A stretch of DNA of 64,000 nt from Anagrus nilaparvatae (taxonomy: Eukaryota > Arthropoda > Insecta > Hymenoptera > Mymaridae): positions 6,946,501-7,010,500 of the forward strand of contig JAKSXM010000231.1 in assembly GCA_022575985.1 (NCBI GenBank), in the 5' to 3' direction. Below the pieces are notes generated by a model. That model saw nothing but the letters and a program-made list of their open reading frames with translations, was not told where the DNA came from and ran no database searches. Position numbers and translations under genes: made by a program. This document shows positions 44,812-55,476 of the stretch, piece after piece; the first letter of the stretch is position 1, and every line of letters starts with the position of its first letter.

Positions 44812-46324
44812 AGGACATAAATTTTCGTCAGTCAGGGCGTTACAGACAGAATTATCTAAATTATAACCAAACTATAATTAAACCGCTTTAAAAACCTGAC
44901 GTGAACTTTGGCTATTTTATGATTAGAGTCAAATTCTATGTTTGTAGCGTGGTAAATTTTATAGAATTATATTTTCAAATATTCAATTACACATATATGA
45001 GTGACTGGGCGCAGGACGAACGTTGTTTGTGTGAATAATCGCGAAAGTTAGAGGGCAGTAGTTATCAGTACGCAAAGAGAGAGAGTAGTCCGATGTATTC
45101 CCGTCTTTCTTTCTCTTCCTGTTTCTTTTTCCCTTAGTTATGTCATGCGCATCGTCTGCAGAACTAGAATGGCCGACTGCTTGACTACACGCATCGGCTC
45201 TCAAGTTTTTTTGAATCTTGAATTTAAAATAGAATCTTTTAAGATCATAAGTTTAATTGAATTAAATCATCTTTATTAATAATTATTGTACCATTTCGTA
45301 TATCAAGTTTGGCGTGTCATCTTTTTATAGTACGGCATTTTTGGCGTAAAGTGTTAGATCAAGCAGGTGGTTTATTTTTCATACACGCCGTTTATTATCA
45401 CGAGGTCAATTATATCAAGAATATTATAAAAGGAGTTGTGGCGTCAACTATATATATATATATATTAAAAAGGATTGATATTGATTCTGGTTTATTATTG
45501 GATTTATTGGATAATTGATTTAATTGGTATATCGTCGTCAATAGAAGATTAAGGTATATTTTCGATTATTAGAATTTCAAGTAACTAGTATTATGAATTT
45601 TTGGAGTTAAGAAGAATAATTATTGATTCCTAGTCCTTGAATTTTCCTTAGTTTCATGAATAATTATTATTATTTTTAATTAGTGCACTTATAAATATTT
45701 GTTAACTGAGATTGATAAATTCGCCCATCGTTCTTACTCTCTCTCTCTCTCATATTAATTAAAAATAGTATTATTAATTAAAACACGTGGCCAGTGTTTA
45801 TCTAATTAATCATAATTATATTTCACCGCGAATTATTATCGCGCCGTTAATTAAAATAAAAATCGCTTCGCGTCGTATTCGCACGAATACGAATATTTTC
45901 TTTAGGTTAAGAATTTTGTACATAGATTATATTAAAAATTATATTATGGAACATTTCAATTTCTTTAATAAATATTATCATTTTATTTAATTATCAGTAT
46001 TTTTGTATTCTCGTTATTTCTAAATTTAATACCCTCAGTATACATATATATGGGTAAATCTTATAAATTGTACTTTATTATTATTACTTGAATTTTTATT
46101 GTTTAGAATTATAATCAGAACCTCCTGATTGATACCCGTTAGTATAAAGGGAAAATATTTGTGCTATATCCCTTTATACGGACCCCCTTTGAACTTGTTT
46201 TTAATAAAGGAGTCCTTAGTTACATTTTTGGTTTAATAAGTTGATACCCTTTATTTGAATAAGTCTCATGACTCTAAAACTATTTAAAATATTTATTTAT
46301 AATTGTGTAGAGAATTTTTACACA
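44812..46324 (-). other. Probable Gypsy LTR and leader region
   Basis: It lies between the integrase end of Gypsy element A (46325) and the gag start of element B (44805), both on the - strand. This is where a shared or solo LTR plus leader would be expected. A purine run with AAAGGGGG sits near 46190 (- strand) as a possible polypurine tract, and a stem AAAGGGAAAATATTT/ATCCCTTTAT is next to it. I cannot place LTR ends because no second copy is seen. A (CT)n tract lies at 45738-45752. Confidence 0.35.
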
Positions 46325-47335
46325 CTATATGTTATACACGTTTGGGGAAATTACCGTAATACGGTATGGTTTAGAGAAAGGTCTAACTAATTTTGCCGAA
46401 AATCTTTTAATTTTTGAAGAGATGGGAAACTTTTTTACTCTAACTAGGTCACCCACGTTAAATTTGTCTTTCTTACGGACTTTATTATAATTTTTAGCCT
46501 GTCTAGCCGAGGGCGAGGCTTTAAACCAAAATCTTTTTATCAGATCATGATAGGCTTCAAGCCGTGTCATGTGGTCCCCCCCTTTATTTGGGTCAGATTT
46601 GACATTTTGACGACGTGGAATGTCGGCCAGCTGTGAGGAAAAAGGAGGTACGGGATTCCTATCGTAATTCAAGAAAAGCGGCTAGAAACGAACCGAATCG
46701 TGTAATGAATTGTTGTTGGCGAAACTAAATTCCGAAAGATATTCGTCCCACATTCTATGGTCGTCTTTTAGGAAGGACCTAATCATGGTTTTGACTTGGC
46801 TATTCACGTGCTCCACGGCGTTCCCCTGTGCGTGATAAGCTAGTATTGTGGTGTGTTTTATGCCATAGCTTTCGAGACGACTGTCAATATACTTATTTAG
46901 GAATTCCGTACCATTATCCGTCAATGTCAATTTTCGTGAAATAGCGAGCCTTGCGTAGCCTATCCAAAATTGAGTCAATATTCGGTAAAGGGTGTATTTC
47001 TTTTCGGGTTACCGAATTTACTTTTCTAAAATCCACACAAAATCGGTAAGTATTGTCTTTTTTCAGCGCTAATACTGGTGGACTACACCACGGGCTACTA
47101 CTCGGTTCAATATTACCGGATTTCAATAGTTCATCTACCGATTCGTTTGCGGCTTCAAGAACTTTCGGTGAATATCGTCTCATTGGTTGTACTATCGGCG
47201 GGTGGCCTTGTACATCGATCGTGTGTTTAGCTATATTTGTAGCTTTCAGGATTTCACTTGGAGGTTCCACATATTCCCGAACGAGTTTGTCAACCATTTG
47301 ACGTTGTTCTTCCATAAATTTTGTTAAGCCTTCAC
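46325..47335 (-). pseudogene. Gypsy element A: RT start joined to integrase end (internal deletion)
   Basis: On the - strand, 47315-46914 covers the beginning of Gypsy RT (HTIDVQGHPPIVQPMRRYSP, SPWCSPPVLALKKDN, YRFCVDFRKVNSVTRKEI) up to KIDID. It then jumps within a few bases to integrase core sequence (TDNGTEFLNKYIDSRLE, HAQGNAVEHVNSQVKTMI) in 46978-46682, and then to the integrase C-terminus in 46672-46325 (YNKVRKKDKFNVGDLV). The palm with its catalytic aspartates, the RNase H domain and the integrase N-terminus are missing. A stop at 46682 further separates the parts. Confidence 0.8.
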
Positions 47336-47394
47336 ATTTTTTTAAAAATTAAAATCGTCGTCTAATTCGAACTTGACATAGTCTGACATTCCGG

Positions 47395-48580
47395 GTAATC
47401 TCCAGCAATGATGAAATCAATTTCGAAACCGAAAAATTTAAGGAAATCAATTCCTAAGACACAGTCGTAAACAAAAGAACTGACTAACCGAACAGGCAGG
47501 ACTTACTCCTGCTCATCAATTTGGATCAAAAGATCAGACTCGCCCTCAACGGGTACAGTGTGACCAGTAGCTACAGAGACAGTAGCATTAGACGAGCGTA
47601 AACTTTCCTGAAGGAATTTCTTAAAAATTTTACCAACGTAAGTTTTTGTCGAACCAGAATCGATTAGAGCTCGGATTTTATGTCCCTGTATGAAAATTTC
47701 CAAATAATAACTTGTTACCGAGTTTGGAGCTCCAGTCGTGGGATTGTTCCACGATCATCGGTGTTGAAACTGAATTTGGAGGTACAGAAAACTTTCTTTT
47801 CTCCCCTCCTCAAAAACTATAGGTATCCGTATGGAAATTTATAACAAAATCAAAAGTCATGAGTAAGTCTATCCCTAATACAAGATCGTAGGATAAACAT
47901 TTTGCAATGCGAATAGGTATTTGTGCATAATCATCTCCCGTCGAAAATTTCATATTACAAATTCCCTCAACCGGGATTTTTATGTTGTTTGCAACAGTCA
48001 TAGTTGTATCTTGTACACTTAAAGTTACTAAGTCACCGATTGCTTTGCCTCCATAAGTTCTAGTAGAACCGGAGTCGAGTAAACCAAAAAACGAGCGATT
48101 GTTATGGTGAATTTCAAAATAATACCTATTATCGAACGTAAACGTTCTGAGAGAAGATGTAACATCTTTCACTGCAGAACAAGACCCAGAATTGAAATTT
48201 TGCGAAGATATGATAGAAACATGGCGTAAAGTCCTAATTCTACCAAAAGGTGTTGTTTGATTACCTAAATTTTGTGATAAATCCGGAATACTTACATCTC
48301 CAGAATTCACTGCTAAAGCACTTGAATTTTCCTGAGAACTAACATCTCGAGGATTTCTAATGCCTGGATTTTCTTTAGAACAATTATTACCGAAATTTAA
48401 GGCTACATTAGGACTAGAAGCCGGTTGTGAAGTTTTAAATTTAACGGAGTTTTTCCGGGAAAAGTTATCCTCAAGATTTTCCATTTTTGATATACGCAAA
48501 GGTTCCGAAATAAACGGAACCAATCTTGGGTCTGAATTGATTGATTCCGGATTTAGTTTCCCGAATGACCATTTAGGCAT
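47395..48580 (-). pseudogene. Gypsy element A: pol start with two tandem protease domains
   Basis: The frame starting at ATG 48580 (MPKWSFGKLNPESINSD) leads to a retroviral-type aspartic protease: LLDSGSTRTYGGKAIGD, then VLGIDLLMTFDF, ending at 47810. A second, different protease copy follows at 47703-47503 (ALIDSGSTKTYVGKIFKKF) and continues past a stop as YDCVLGIDFLKFFGFEIDF. Both keep the DSGST active-site triad. Normal Gypsy elements have one, so this is a recombinant or nested remnant of two related elements. Confidence 0.75.
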
Positions 48581-49210
48581 TTCGGCAATCTGTAGATTTC
48601 ACGTTATTTTCACCACAGATAAAACAGAAAATGCCTTTCCTAGGAAGAGGGCATTGGTTGTGTCGATGGCCGAATTTACCGCAATTGTGGCAATTGGTGT
48701 TTTGCACGTCGGCCGTAGATTGCGATTTGTTAACGTTAGAAGTTTGTTGCATAGTAACAGAAGTTTTTGGTTGCGTAGCTGCAATAGTATTGCTGCTATT
48801 CTTATTATTTCCCGAATTCGCAGATTTTTTCTGATTTCGGTTATTACTGTTACCGGATTTCTGCTGTTGTTGGGGATTTTGCTGAGGATTTTCCGAATTG
48901 TTTTGAGGTTTTGGATTATTTGGGTTACCGGATTTGCCGTTGTTATTGGGTTTATTATTATTATTGTTATTTGGTTTGGGATAACTATCACTCTGATATG
49001 GCTGAGTTTTAATAGGGGTTGCAGAAATCGCAGCTGCAGCAGCTACTGCATTACCGTTTTGTTTCTTAGCCGAATTTGGTTTTTGGGTATTAATTCGGTT
49101 TTTTATTTTTTGTGATTGGATCTCAACTTGTTTGCCAATAGTTCCTCAAAGGTCTGAAATTGTGCACGATTAATGTATTTTAAATAATCTACATTAAGAT
49201 TATCATGCGT
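48573..49210 (-). pseudogene. Gypsy element A: Asn/Gln-rich gag C-terminus with zinc knuckle
   Basis: The frame has few ATG codons but is open for about 180 codons. It is rich in N, Q, P and S (KPNNNNNNKPNNNGKSG, NPQQNPQQQQKSGNSNN) and ends with CHNCGKFGHRHNQCPLP, FCFICGENNVKSTDCRNA and TAA at 48573-48575. Its stop overlaps the pol start (ATG at 48578-48580) by a few bases, which suggests a -1/+1 frameshift or reinitiation in the parent element. Further upstream, INRAQFQTFEELLANKL in another frame is a piece of the same gag. The 5' end is cut off near 49210 by the R1-like LINE. Confidence 0.65.
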
Positions 49211-49229
49211 TAGGTCAAGATTATTATTT

Positions 49230-51690
49230 TTCAAGATTATCATCTTTAGGCAGAGAATAAAAGAAGGAAAAAGAAAAAGCCACCGAAAAAAGAAGGAGTT
49301 GGTAAATCTCCTTCTTCCGAAGCGGCAAGAGGAAGAAGCGGCTTATAAGGATCCTTAAGCTCTAATAAAAAAACCTCCTGAAGGGAAGTCTTATGCGACA
49401 GCCCTGCTGGAGATCAAACGAGGTGTCCAACTGAAGGTTTCAGGGACGGAAGTACACCAAATCTAGAAGACCCAGGCTGGCAGCTTCCTAATTGACCTGA
49501 GCTCGTCGAAAGATCGACAAAAGCTATTAGACGCTGTAAAAACTGTCGCAGGCCCAGAAAGTACAGTCAAAGAACTGATCTGTATCCTATCATACACCTA
49601 TCCGTATAGATCAAAGGCCTTGACTGTACTACTAGCAGCGACGAAGTGAGGCAGGTGGTAAAGGATGCAACAAAGCTGTAGAACGATGACGACATAAAAG
49701 TAGCCATCTTCAAGGCTTAGGGCACGAATGCGGATATGGCGGTCGTAGAGCTGCCAGAGGCCAACACACTAAAATTGTCCAATAAGGCCAAGACCGACTA
49801 CCTTCCAGGATGCGGAGCATGTAAGTGTTATCGGGAGACACTTACGGCAAGGAAGATAAAGTGTCATCGGTAATGTTCGGAGTCCTACAAGGGAATATGA
49901 ACAAGACCATTCTTGCCGAACTTTTGCTCGATCAGCTTGTGCGCGAGACAGACTAGGGTAATAGGTAATAGTACTAGGGTCTAGCGTCTAGGGTAATGAA
50001 TGGAGCCAATGATAGCGACCTTCATCACCTTCCAAGTACATGATAGGGCCGTTAATCGGCCCCCGTACAAAAAGCGCCCACTAAGCTGGAATGTGTCAAA
50101 TATGGACTAGGACAGATTTGCAGAATATATTCTTAAAGAGTCCTCGTCTATCTCAGCCTTGCATGGAGGACCAACCACCACGGGATAGGTAGGGACTCTT
50201 GTCAAGAGAGTAACTGCTCTTCTGAGGTGAGCTTGCGATGCCTCTATGCCACGCAAACGGCCCTGGAAGAGGAAAAGGAGCATGCACTGGTGGAATGAGG
50301 AAATTGCGAAGCTTAGATGGGTTTATCACAGAGTCGCAAAAGACAGCACATGGAGTACATGGCCGCCCAGAGTTGGCTACGCACTCTGAAGTATAGAAGG
50401 AAGCCAAGCATCAGCTGGCGAAAGCCATCCACCTCATCAAGGCGCGCTGTCTTCGGTCGCTAAGAGATGATATCAACAGCTACCCATGAGGCCTGAGATA
50501 TAAGGTTATCATGGGCAAACAAAGTCCCACTATTCAGCGAGGAGGAGATGCTTCGGATAATTAGGTCAATTAAAAAAGAGAAAGCGCCAGAACCAGACGG
50601 AATACCCGCGGAAATAATTAAAGCAACTGCAAAGGTAATCCTTTGCCTCTTCCTTAGCATGTTTGATGCGTGCCTCGTAGCAGGTGTCTTTCCGAGGGAC
50701 TGCAAGATGGCCCGCCTGGCTCTTATAAGCAAGGGAAATGGTGAACCAGAATCTCCATTATCTTACAGACCATTAAGTATGTTAAATACCATTGGCAAGG
50801 TGATAAAGAGCATGTTCAGAGGAAGATTGCGGCCTGGCAATTAAGGAGGCGGGTATCCTAAGCGAAGACCAACACGGTTTCCGTGAGGCGCAATCCATGA
50901 TCGGTGCCATCGAGCAGGTCGTGAAGGTGGTTATGAGGGCCAGATACGCATATGATGTCGCTCTAACTATAGCAGCTCGAGTGACAGAGGACCAGCAGAA
51001 TACCCTGGATGAGGCCATGCGCCTTATCAATAGCTGGATGTCGGCTCACGAACTCAGACTGGCAGTCCCGAAAACGGAGATTGTCCTTCTGACCCGGAAA
51101 AGGGTTGACACCATATTTGATGTCAGCTATGACGACGGAGGTAATCCCCTTATGATCCAGATCAAACCATCGGTCAAATATTAGGGTATCTTCTTGGATA
51201 ACAATTTGACCTACAGTCCCTCTCGTGGCTGATGACAAACATCGGCGGTCCCAGATCAGGGAAGAGGAGGCTGTTGATGACAACAGTCAACTCCATCTTG
51301 CTCTACGGTGCAGAGGTGTTGGTGGACAATGTCCGCATAAAAAAGTAATGTAAGACTGTATCAGAGCCGGCGATCCAGGTAGTGGCCTAGGTAATTCCCA
51401 TCGATCTGCTTGTCTTGGAAAGGCAGGCGATCTATAATCGTGATGAAGAAGAGCGCGACGTAGCTTTCATTCGCGCTCACTCCCGCACAATGAAATGTTG
51501 GCAGCATAGGTGGAATGGTGACCCAAGGGGACGTTAAACGCACCACCTCATTATCGACTTAAATAGGTGGATGAATTGTGATCATGGTGAGGTAAATCTC
51601 TACCTGATGCCTAGGCTGTATTTTTTCTGGACCGAAGTAATACCTAAACAGGGAGTCCCGGTCCGGATTCTATGATATTATCATATATGC
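49230..51690 (+). pseudogene. R1-clade (TRAS/R1-like) LINE, degraded
   Basis: A lysine-rich ORF1 start (49240-49310) is followed by gag phrases VRQVVKDATKL and MAVVELPEANTLKLSN near 49650-49790. RT begins near 50545 (KKEKAPEPDGIPAEII, ARLALISKGNGEPESPL, SYRPLSMLNTIGKVI), then GILSEDQHGFREAQSMIGAI. At 50940-50960 the sequence RARYAYDVALTIAARV joins the pre-palm region straight to the end of the catalytic loop, so the central palm with YADD is deleted. The C-terminal region follows (INSWMSAHELRLAVPKTE, FIRAHSRTMKCWQHRW, DLNRWMNCDHGEVNLYL) with many stops. It cuts into Gypsy element A. Confidence 0.75.
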
Positions 51691-51699
51691 TGGAGAGTG

Positions 51700-51960
51700 G
51701 GAAATTCAGTGGGTATTGGGCCCTCAACCTCAAATTTGAGGGCCCAAAAACAAAATTGAAATTTATTATATTTTAAATATTATTTGAATGTATTTTTGAG
51801 ACTGCGATTCGAATCACACGTAATTGTTAATTAAAATAAAGTAATTGTTTCTTATGTGCTTACAAGAAATTTAGTTATTCAATTAGCATAAACTAATATT
51901 GAATTATAATAGGTTAAAATTATTTTTTTAATGACTTTTTAGGATTTAACCGCGTGAGAA
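51700..51960. other. Short spacer with a hairpin
   Basis: GGGCCCTCAA / TTGAGGGCCC at about 51719-51747 forms a strong hairpin at the end of the R1-like LINE. No gene is seen. Confidence 0.5.
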
Positions 51961-52900
51961 ACTAAAAGAGATGCTTGAAGTTATCTTCCCAATACATAAA
52001 GGCAGTATTAAATTAAAAACATAACAAACAAAGTTAACAGAGCACTATGTTTAGAATCATTAAACCGTACACATCCCAAACCTTACGTAAGCGTCTGGTA
52101 GAAACCTTAGTAGTCCCCCATCTAGACTATTGTAATGCAGTGTACTCAGAAATTTACAATGAACTGACTGACCAACTGCAAAGACTGTCAAACTCCTGTG
52201 TACGTTATATTTTTTGCCTAAGACGACAAGACCACATCACACTTTTTAGGCGATAACTTAATTGGATGAGTATAAAAACCCGTACCAATTACTTTGCAGC
52301 CTTAACCTTGTATAGACTAATACGCATGAAGGAACCTCCTTTTCTTCTATCTTTATTTGAACCTTACAAATCTGACAAACCATCACGCGGTGTTCTTAAA
52401 GACTTGAAAATACCATCTTATATTACAACTGACTGAGGAATAATTTTTAAGTCAAATATGCTCATTTCTGGAATAATATTCCACCATGTATACGTGACCT
52501 ACATTCATTTACACGTTTCAAAAAGACCATTAGACAGTATTTATACAGCAGAGATTTATAAATCATTATACATTTTGTATTAAATCAACCAAAGTCATGT
52601 ATTAAAGTATTCAAAATTTTTCTTTTTCTTTTTATTAATTACCGACTTGACGTACATTCCAATGTGTTATGCATTTGACTATTAATCCAAAGATTTGACC
52701 AAAATCACTTTTACTAGTCATATATTTTGATTATATATTACTAGCTTCGTATTTTAATAGAATAATTGTATATAGATTCAATATCCTAACAGATACATTT
52801 TATAAGTATTCTAATGTATTAAATTTTATTTATTTTTTATGTATATATTGTATATTTATGTATTATATCATTTTTGCTTGGCTAAATAAAGACTATAATA
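51960..52900 (+). pseudogene. CR1/Jockey-like LINE 3' fragment
   Basis: Only the C-terminal thumb region of the ORF2 protein remains (MFRIIKPYTSQTLRKRLVET, VVPHLDYCNAVYSEIYNE, LQRLSNSCVRYIF). It is the same family as the fragment at 30.1-31.1 kb (compare LQRLSSASLRYIYGV). Stops at 52254, 52432 and others break it. The 3' UTR runs to TAAATAAAG near 52885. Confidence 0.75.
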
Positions 52901-53081
52901 GTAATAATAAATATACTTAATACACATTTATAATTTTAATATAAATATTAAATTTGGTGGAATTAACAATAAGTAATAGATGAATTTTATTATCATTAAC
53001 AGCTTTAAATGTTTACAATGTTTATAGAAGAAATCAATATTTTCGGTTAAAAATGATACATAGTAGGGAATCGGTGCTGCC

Positions 53082-54725
53082 CTTTTTATTTATTTATTTT
53101 ATTTTATTTATTGTTACCAGTAATACAAAATACTTATGTAAAAAAACAAAAATATTAGAGTACCATGCAGAGATTGTCAAGTCAATCCGTGTGCATGTAC
53201 TGGTACATATAAAGGAGTATACAATACAATAATTATAAAAAATTTGAATTCATAAAACAAAATAAAAAAAAGAGACTATATAATGTAAAAATTTTAACAC
53301 AATAATAAAATTTTAGTCAATTTAGAGTTACAATCTATAAATTACAATTATAAGTCAAAAAGTTCAATGCTAATATTAAAAAAAAAAAGATGTTTTTTAC
53401 TAAAAAAAAGAGGTTTTTAAATTTTAAACTTAGAAGAGAGTATGTGTTTTTTAAGTTTATTTTTTATTGTTTTTTTACTGAAATTTAGTGTCTTTAATTG
53501 TGTAGAAAGTGAGCTGAAGTATTTAGTAGCTATATATTTATGATTTTTAAAGCCAATTGATTTATTAATTTTTATAGAATGATTTTTATTTCTAGTTATA
53601 CTAGTACTATTTATGAATTCAGTTTTGAGTCGGTCATAATGAGTAAGCATGGAATGAAGGATAAAAGATTGTTTAATGGAATGAAAATTATATTGGTCAA
53701 CGTTTATAATTTTTAGTAATCTGTATTGTATATCTTTAAAGAATTAGAGACATTATTATAGGCTTCACCCCAAGTCTCGATACCATAAAAAGCGATGTTT
53801 TGAAAAAGTGCATAATAGATCAAAAGCAGTACATTTTTATTAACATATAAAGACATTTTTCTGAGTACAAATAATAAATATCGAGTTATTTTTAATATTG
53901 AATCTATGTGGTGATTCCATTTTAAGTAAGGGTCAAATATGACGTCCAAATATTTTATCTGTTCTACTCTGATTAGTTTATGGTTCTCAATAAAAATCTC
54001 AATTTTTTTAGGAATACTATTAGTGTAAGATCCAAATGCCATGAAAATTGTTTTTTCATATTTAATGATAGATAGATTTGATTCAACCAATTATAAATTT
54101 TGTTAAGATATATAGTCATTTTTTTTGGCCAATTCCCAATTTTTGTCACTACTTACTATTGCAGTGTCATCTGCGTATGAGAAAATACAGTTTTTAGGGA
54201 GAATAGAAAAGATGTCATTAATGTATAATAAGAAAAGTAGGAGACCAAGTATTGCACCTTGAGGTACACCTATTGAGACATTTTTGAAATCACTAAAAAC
54301 GTTGTTTATTTTAACTCTATGTGTTTTGTCTGATAAGTAATCTCTCAACAATTCCAGAGGCCCACCTCTTATTCCATGTCTGTAGAGTTTAGATAATAAA
54401 ATTCTATGATCAACGGTATCGAAAGCCTTTGCTAAATCAAGGAAGGTGATGATTGTAGGAATTTTCTTGTCAATGTTGTTATAGATCAAATCACCAGCTT
54501 TAGCAAGGGCTTCTTTGGTACCTATGTTTCTTAAAAAACCAAATTGATTTTTGTTTATTATGTTATTTTTTGACAGGAACTTTAAAAGTTGATTATGTAT
54601 TATCTTTTCAAAAACTTTAGCCAGATTGGATATTAAAGAGATTGGCCTGTAATTTGTTGTCAGATGTTTATCCCCGTCCCTATTTCCAAAAATCCATTTT
54701 CATATAGAATCTCTGGAAAATATCA
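53082..54725 (-). pseudogene. LINE reverse transcriptase (CR1/L2-like), nearly complete RT domain
   Basis: On the - strand, reading from 54725: GDKHLTTNYRPISLISN, KNQFGFLRNIGTKEAL, FLDLAKAFDTVDHRILL, GVPQGAILGLLLFLLYIND, FSYADDTAIV (catalytic), then KIKYLDVIFDPYLKWNHHID-like and C-terminal KHILSSKFKI ending at 53417. All RT motifs are kept, with breaks at 54103, 53713 and 53650. The element ends in an (AATA)n-type tail near 53082. The endonuclease domain is absent. It abuts the BEL/Pao 3' end, so either it inserted next to it or the two were joined later. Confidence 0.8.
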
Positions 54726-54734
54726 TCTTGTTAC

Positions 54735-55100
54735 TCCATTTAAGGGAGTGATATCAAAAAATGTTTTTTTAAACAATAGTACTTAAATCTGCATGCCCTA
54801 TTCGAAGAAAAGTTGGATTCTAACAACGAAATAATTAAGGTAAGTTGTTGATATCAATAATGATGTAGGAGTGGGTGGAAGGATGATTAAGAAATAAATG
54901 GTAAATCAAGATTAACTTTATGATACTAATTACTTTATTTAAGCTAGGTCAAGGACCTGCGTCTATCTTTGAAGGGAGTTGGCGACGCACTACTGAGCGT
55001 CGGCAACTCGAAAAAGTAAGAACATGGGGGGCGCGCACACACACATTCATCACACTATGTACAATATATACATGTAACACAACATTACCACCCACCCATT
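54735..55100 (-). repeat. Probable 3' LTR of the BEL/Pao element
   Basis: On the - strand a purine-rich GGGTGGGTGG-containing tract at 55085-55105 is followed by TGTTGTGTTACATG, a GC-richer part (CGACGCTCAGTAGTGCGTCG stem), then AATAAAG at about 54938-54944. This order (polypurine tract, TG start, promoter/poly(A) signals) is that of an LTR. Its other copy, expected beyond 61 kb, is not seen in the window, so ends are uncertain. 55101-55476 is AT-rich 3' UTR. Confidence 0.45.
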
Positions 55101-55476
55101 TTAATGCAATTAAAATGAAAAAAAGAAATAAAAATGAATGGGGGTGATGGCAATGTTGTAATTTTTACAAAAAATTTTACAATAATTTATATCATTTGTT
55201 TAAAATATTACAATTTTTTTTTAAAATAGCTTTATACAAAAAAAGATCTAGTAATAAGTTATAATTTTTTACAAATAATATTTTTGATTTATCTTAAATT
55301 ATATTTTCATACTTTTTAATTAATTTATAAATTTTTCTTATATTTACAAAATTTTTAATAATCATGCAAAAATAAATTATTAACTAACATTTTTCAAATA
55401 AAAAACTTTCTGAACGACAAAATTACAATAAAACAATTAATAAATAAATAAACAAAATTTTAAATAATATACATTT

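Noticed and set aside
48360..49115. 251-residue + strand open frame rich in Ile, Leu and Phe
   Set aside because: It is the complement of the Asn/Gln-rich Gypsy gag, which has zinc knuckles on the - strand. A hydrophobic frame is the expected shadow.
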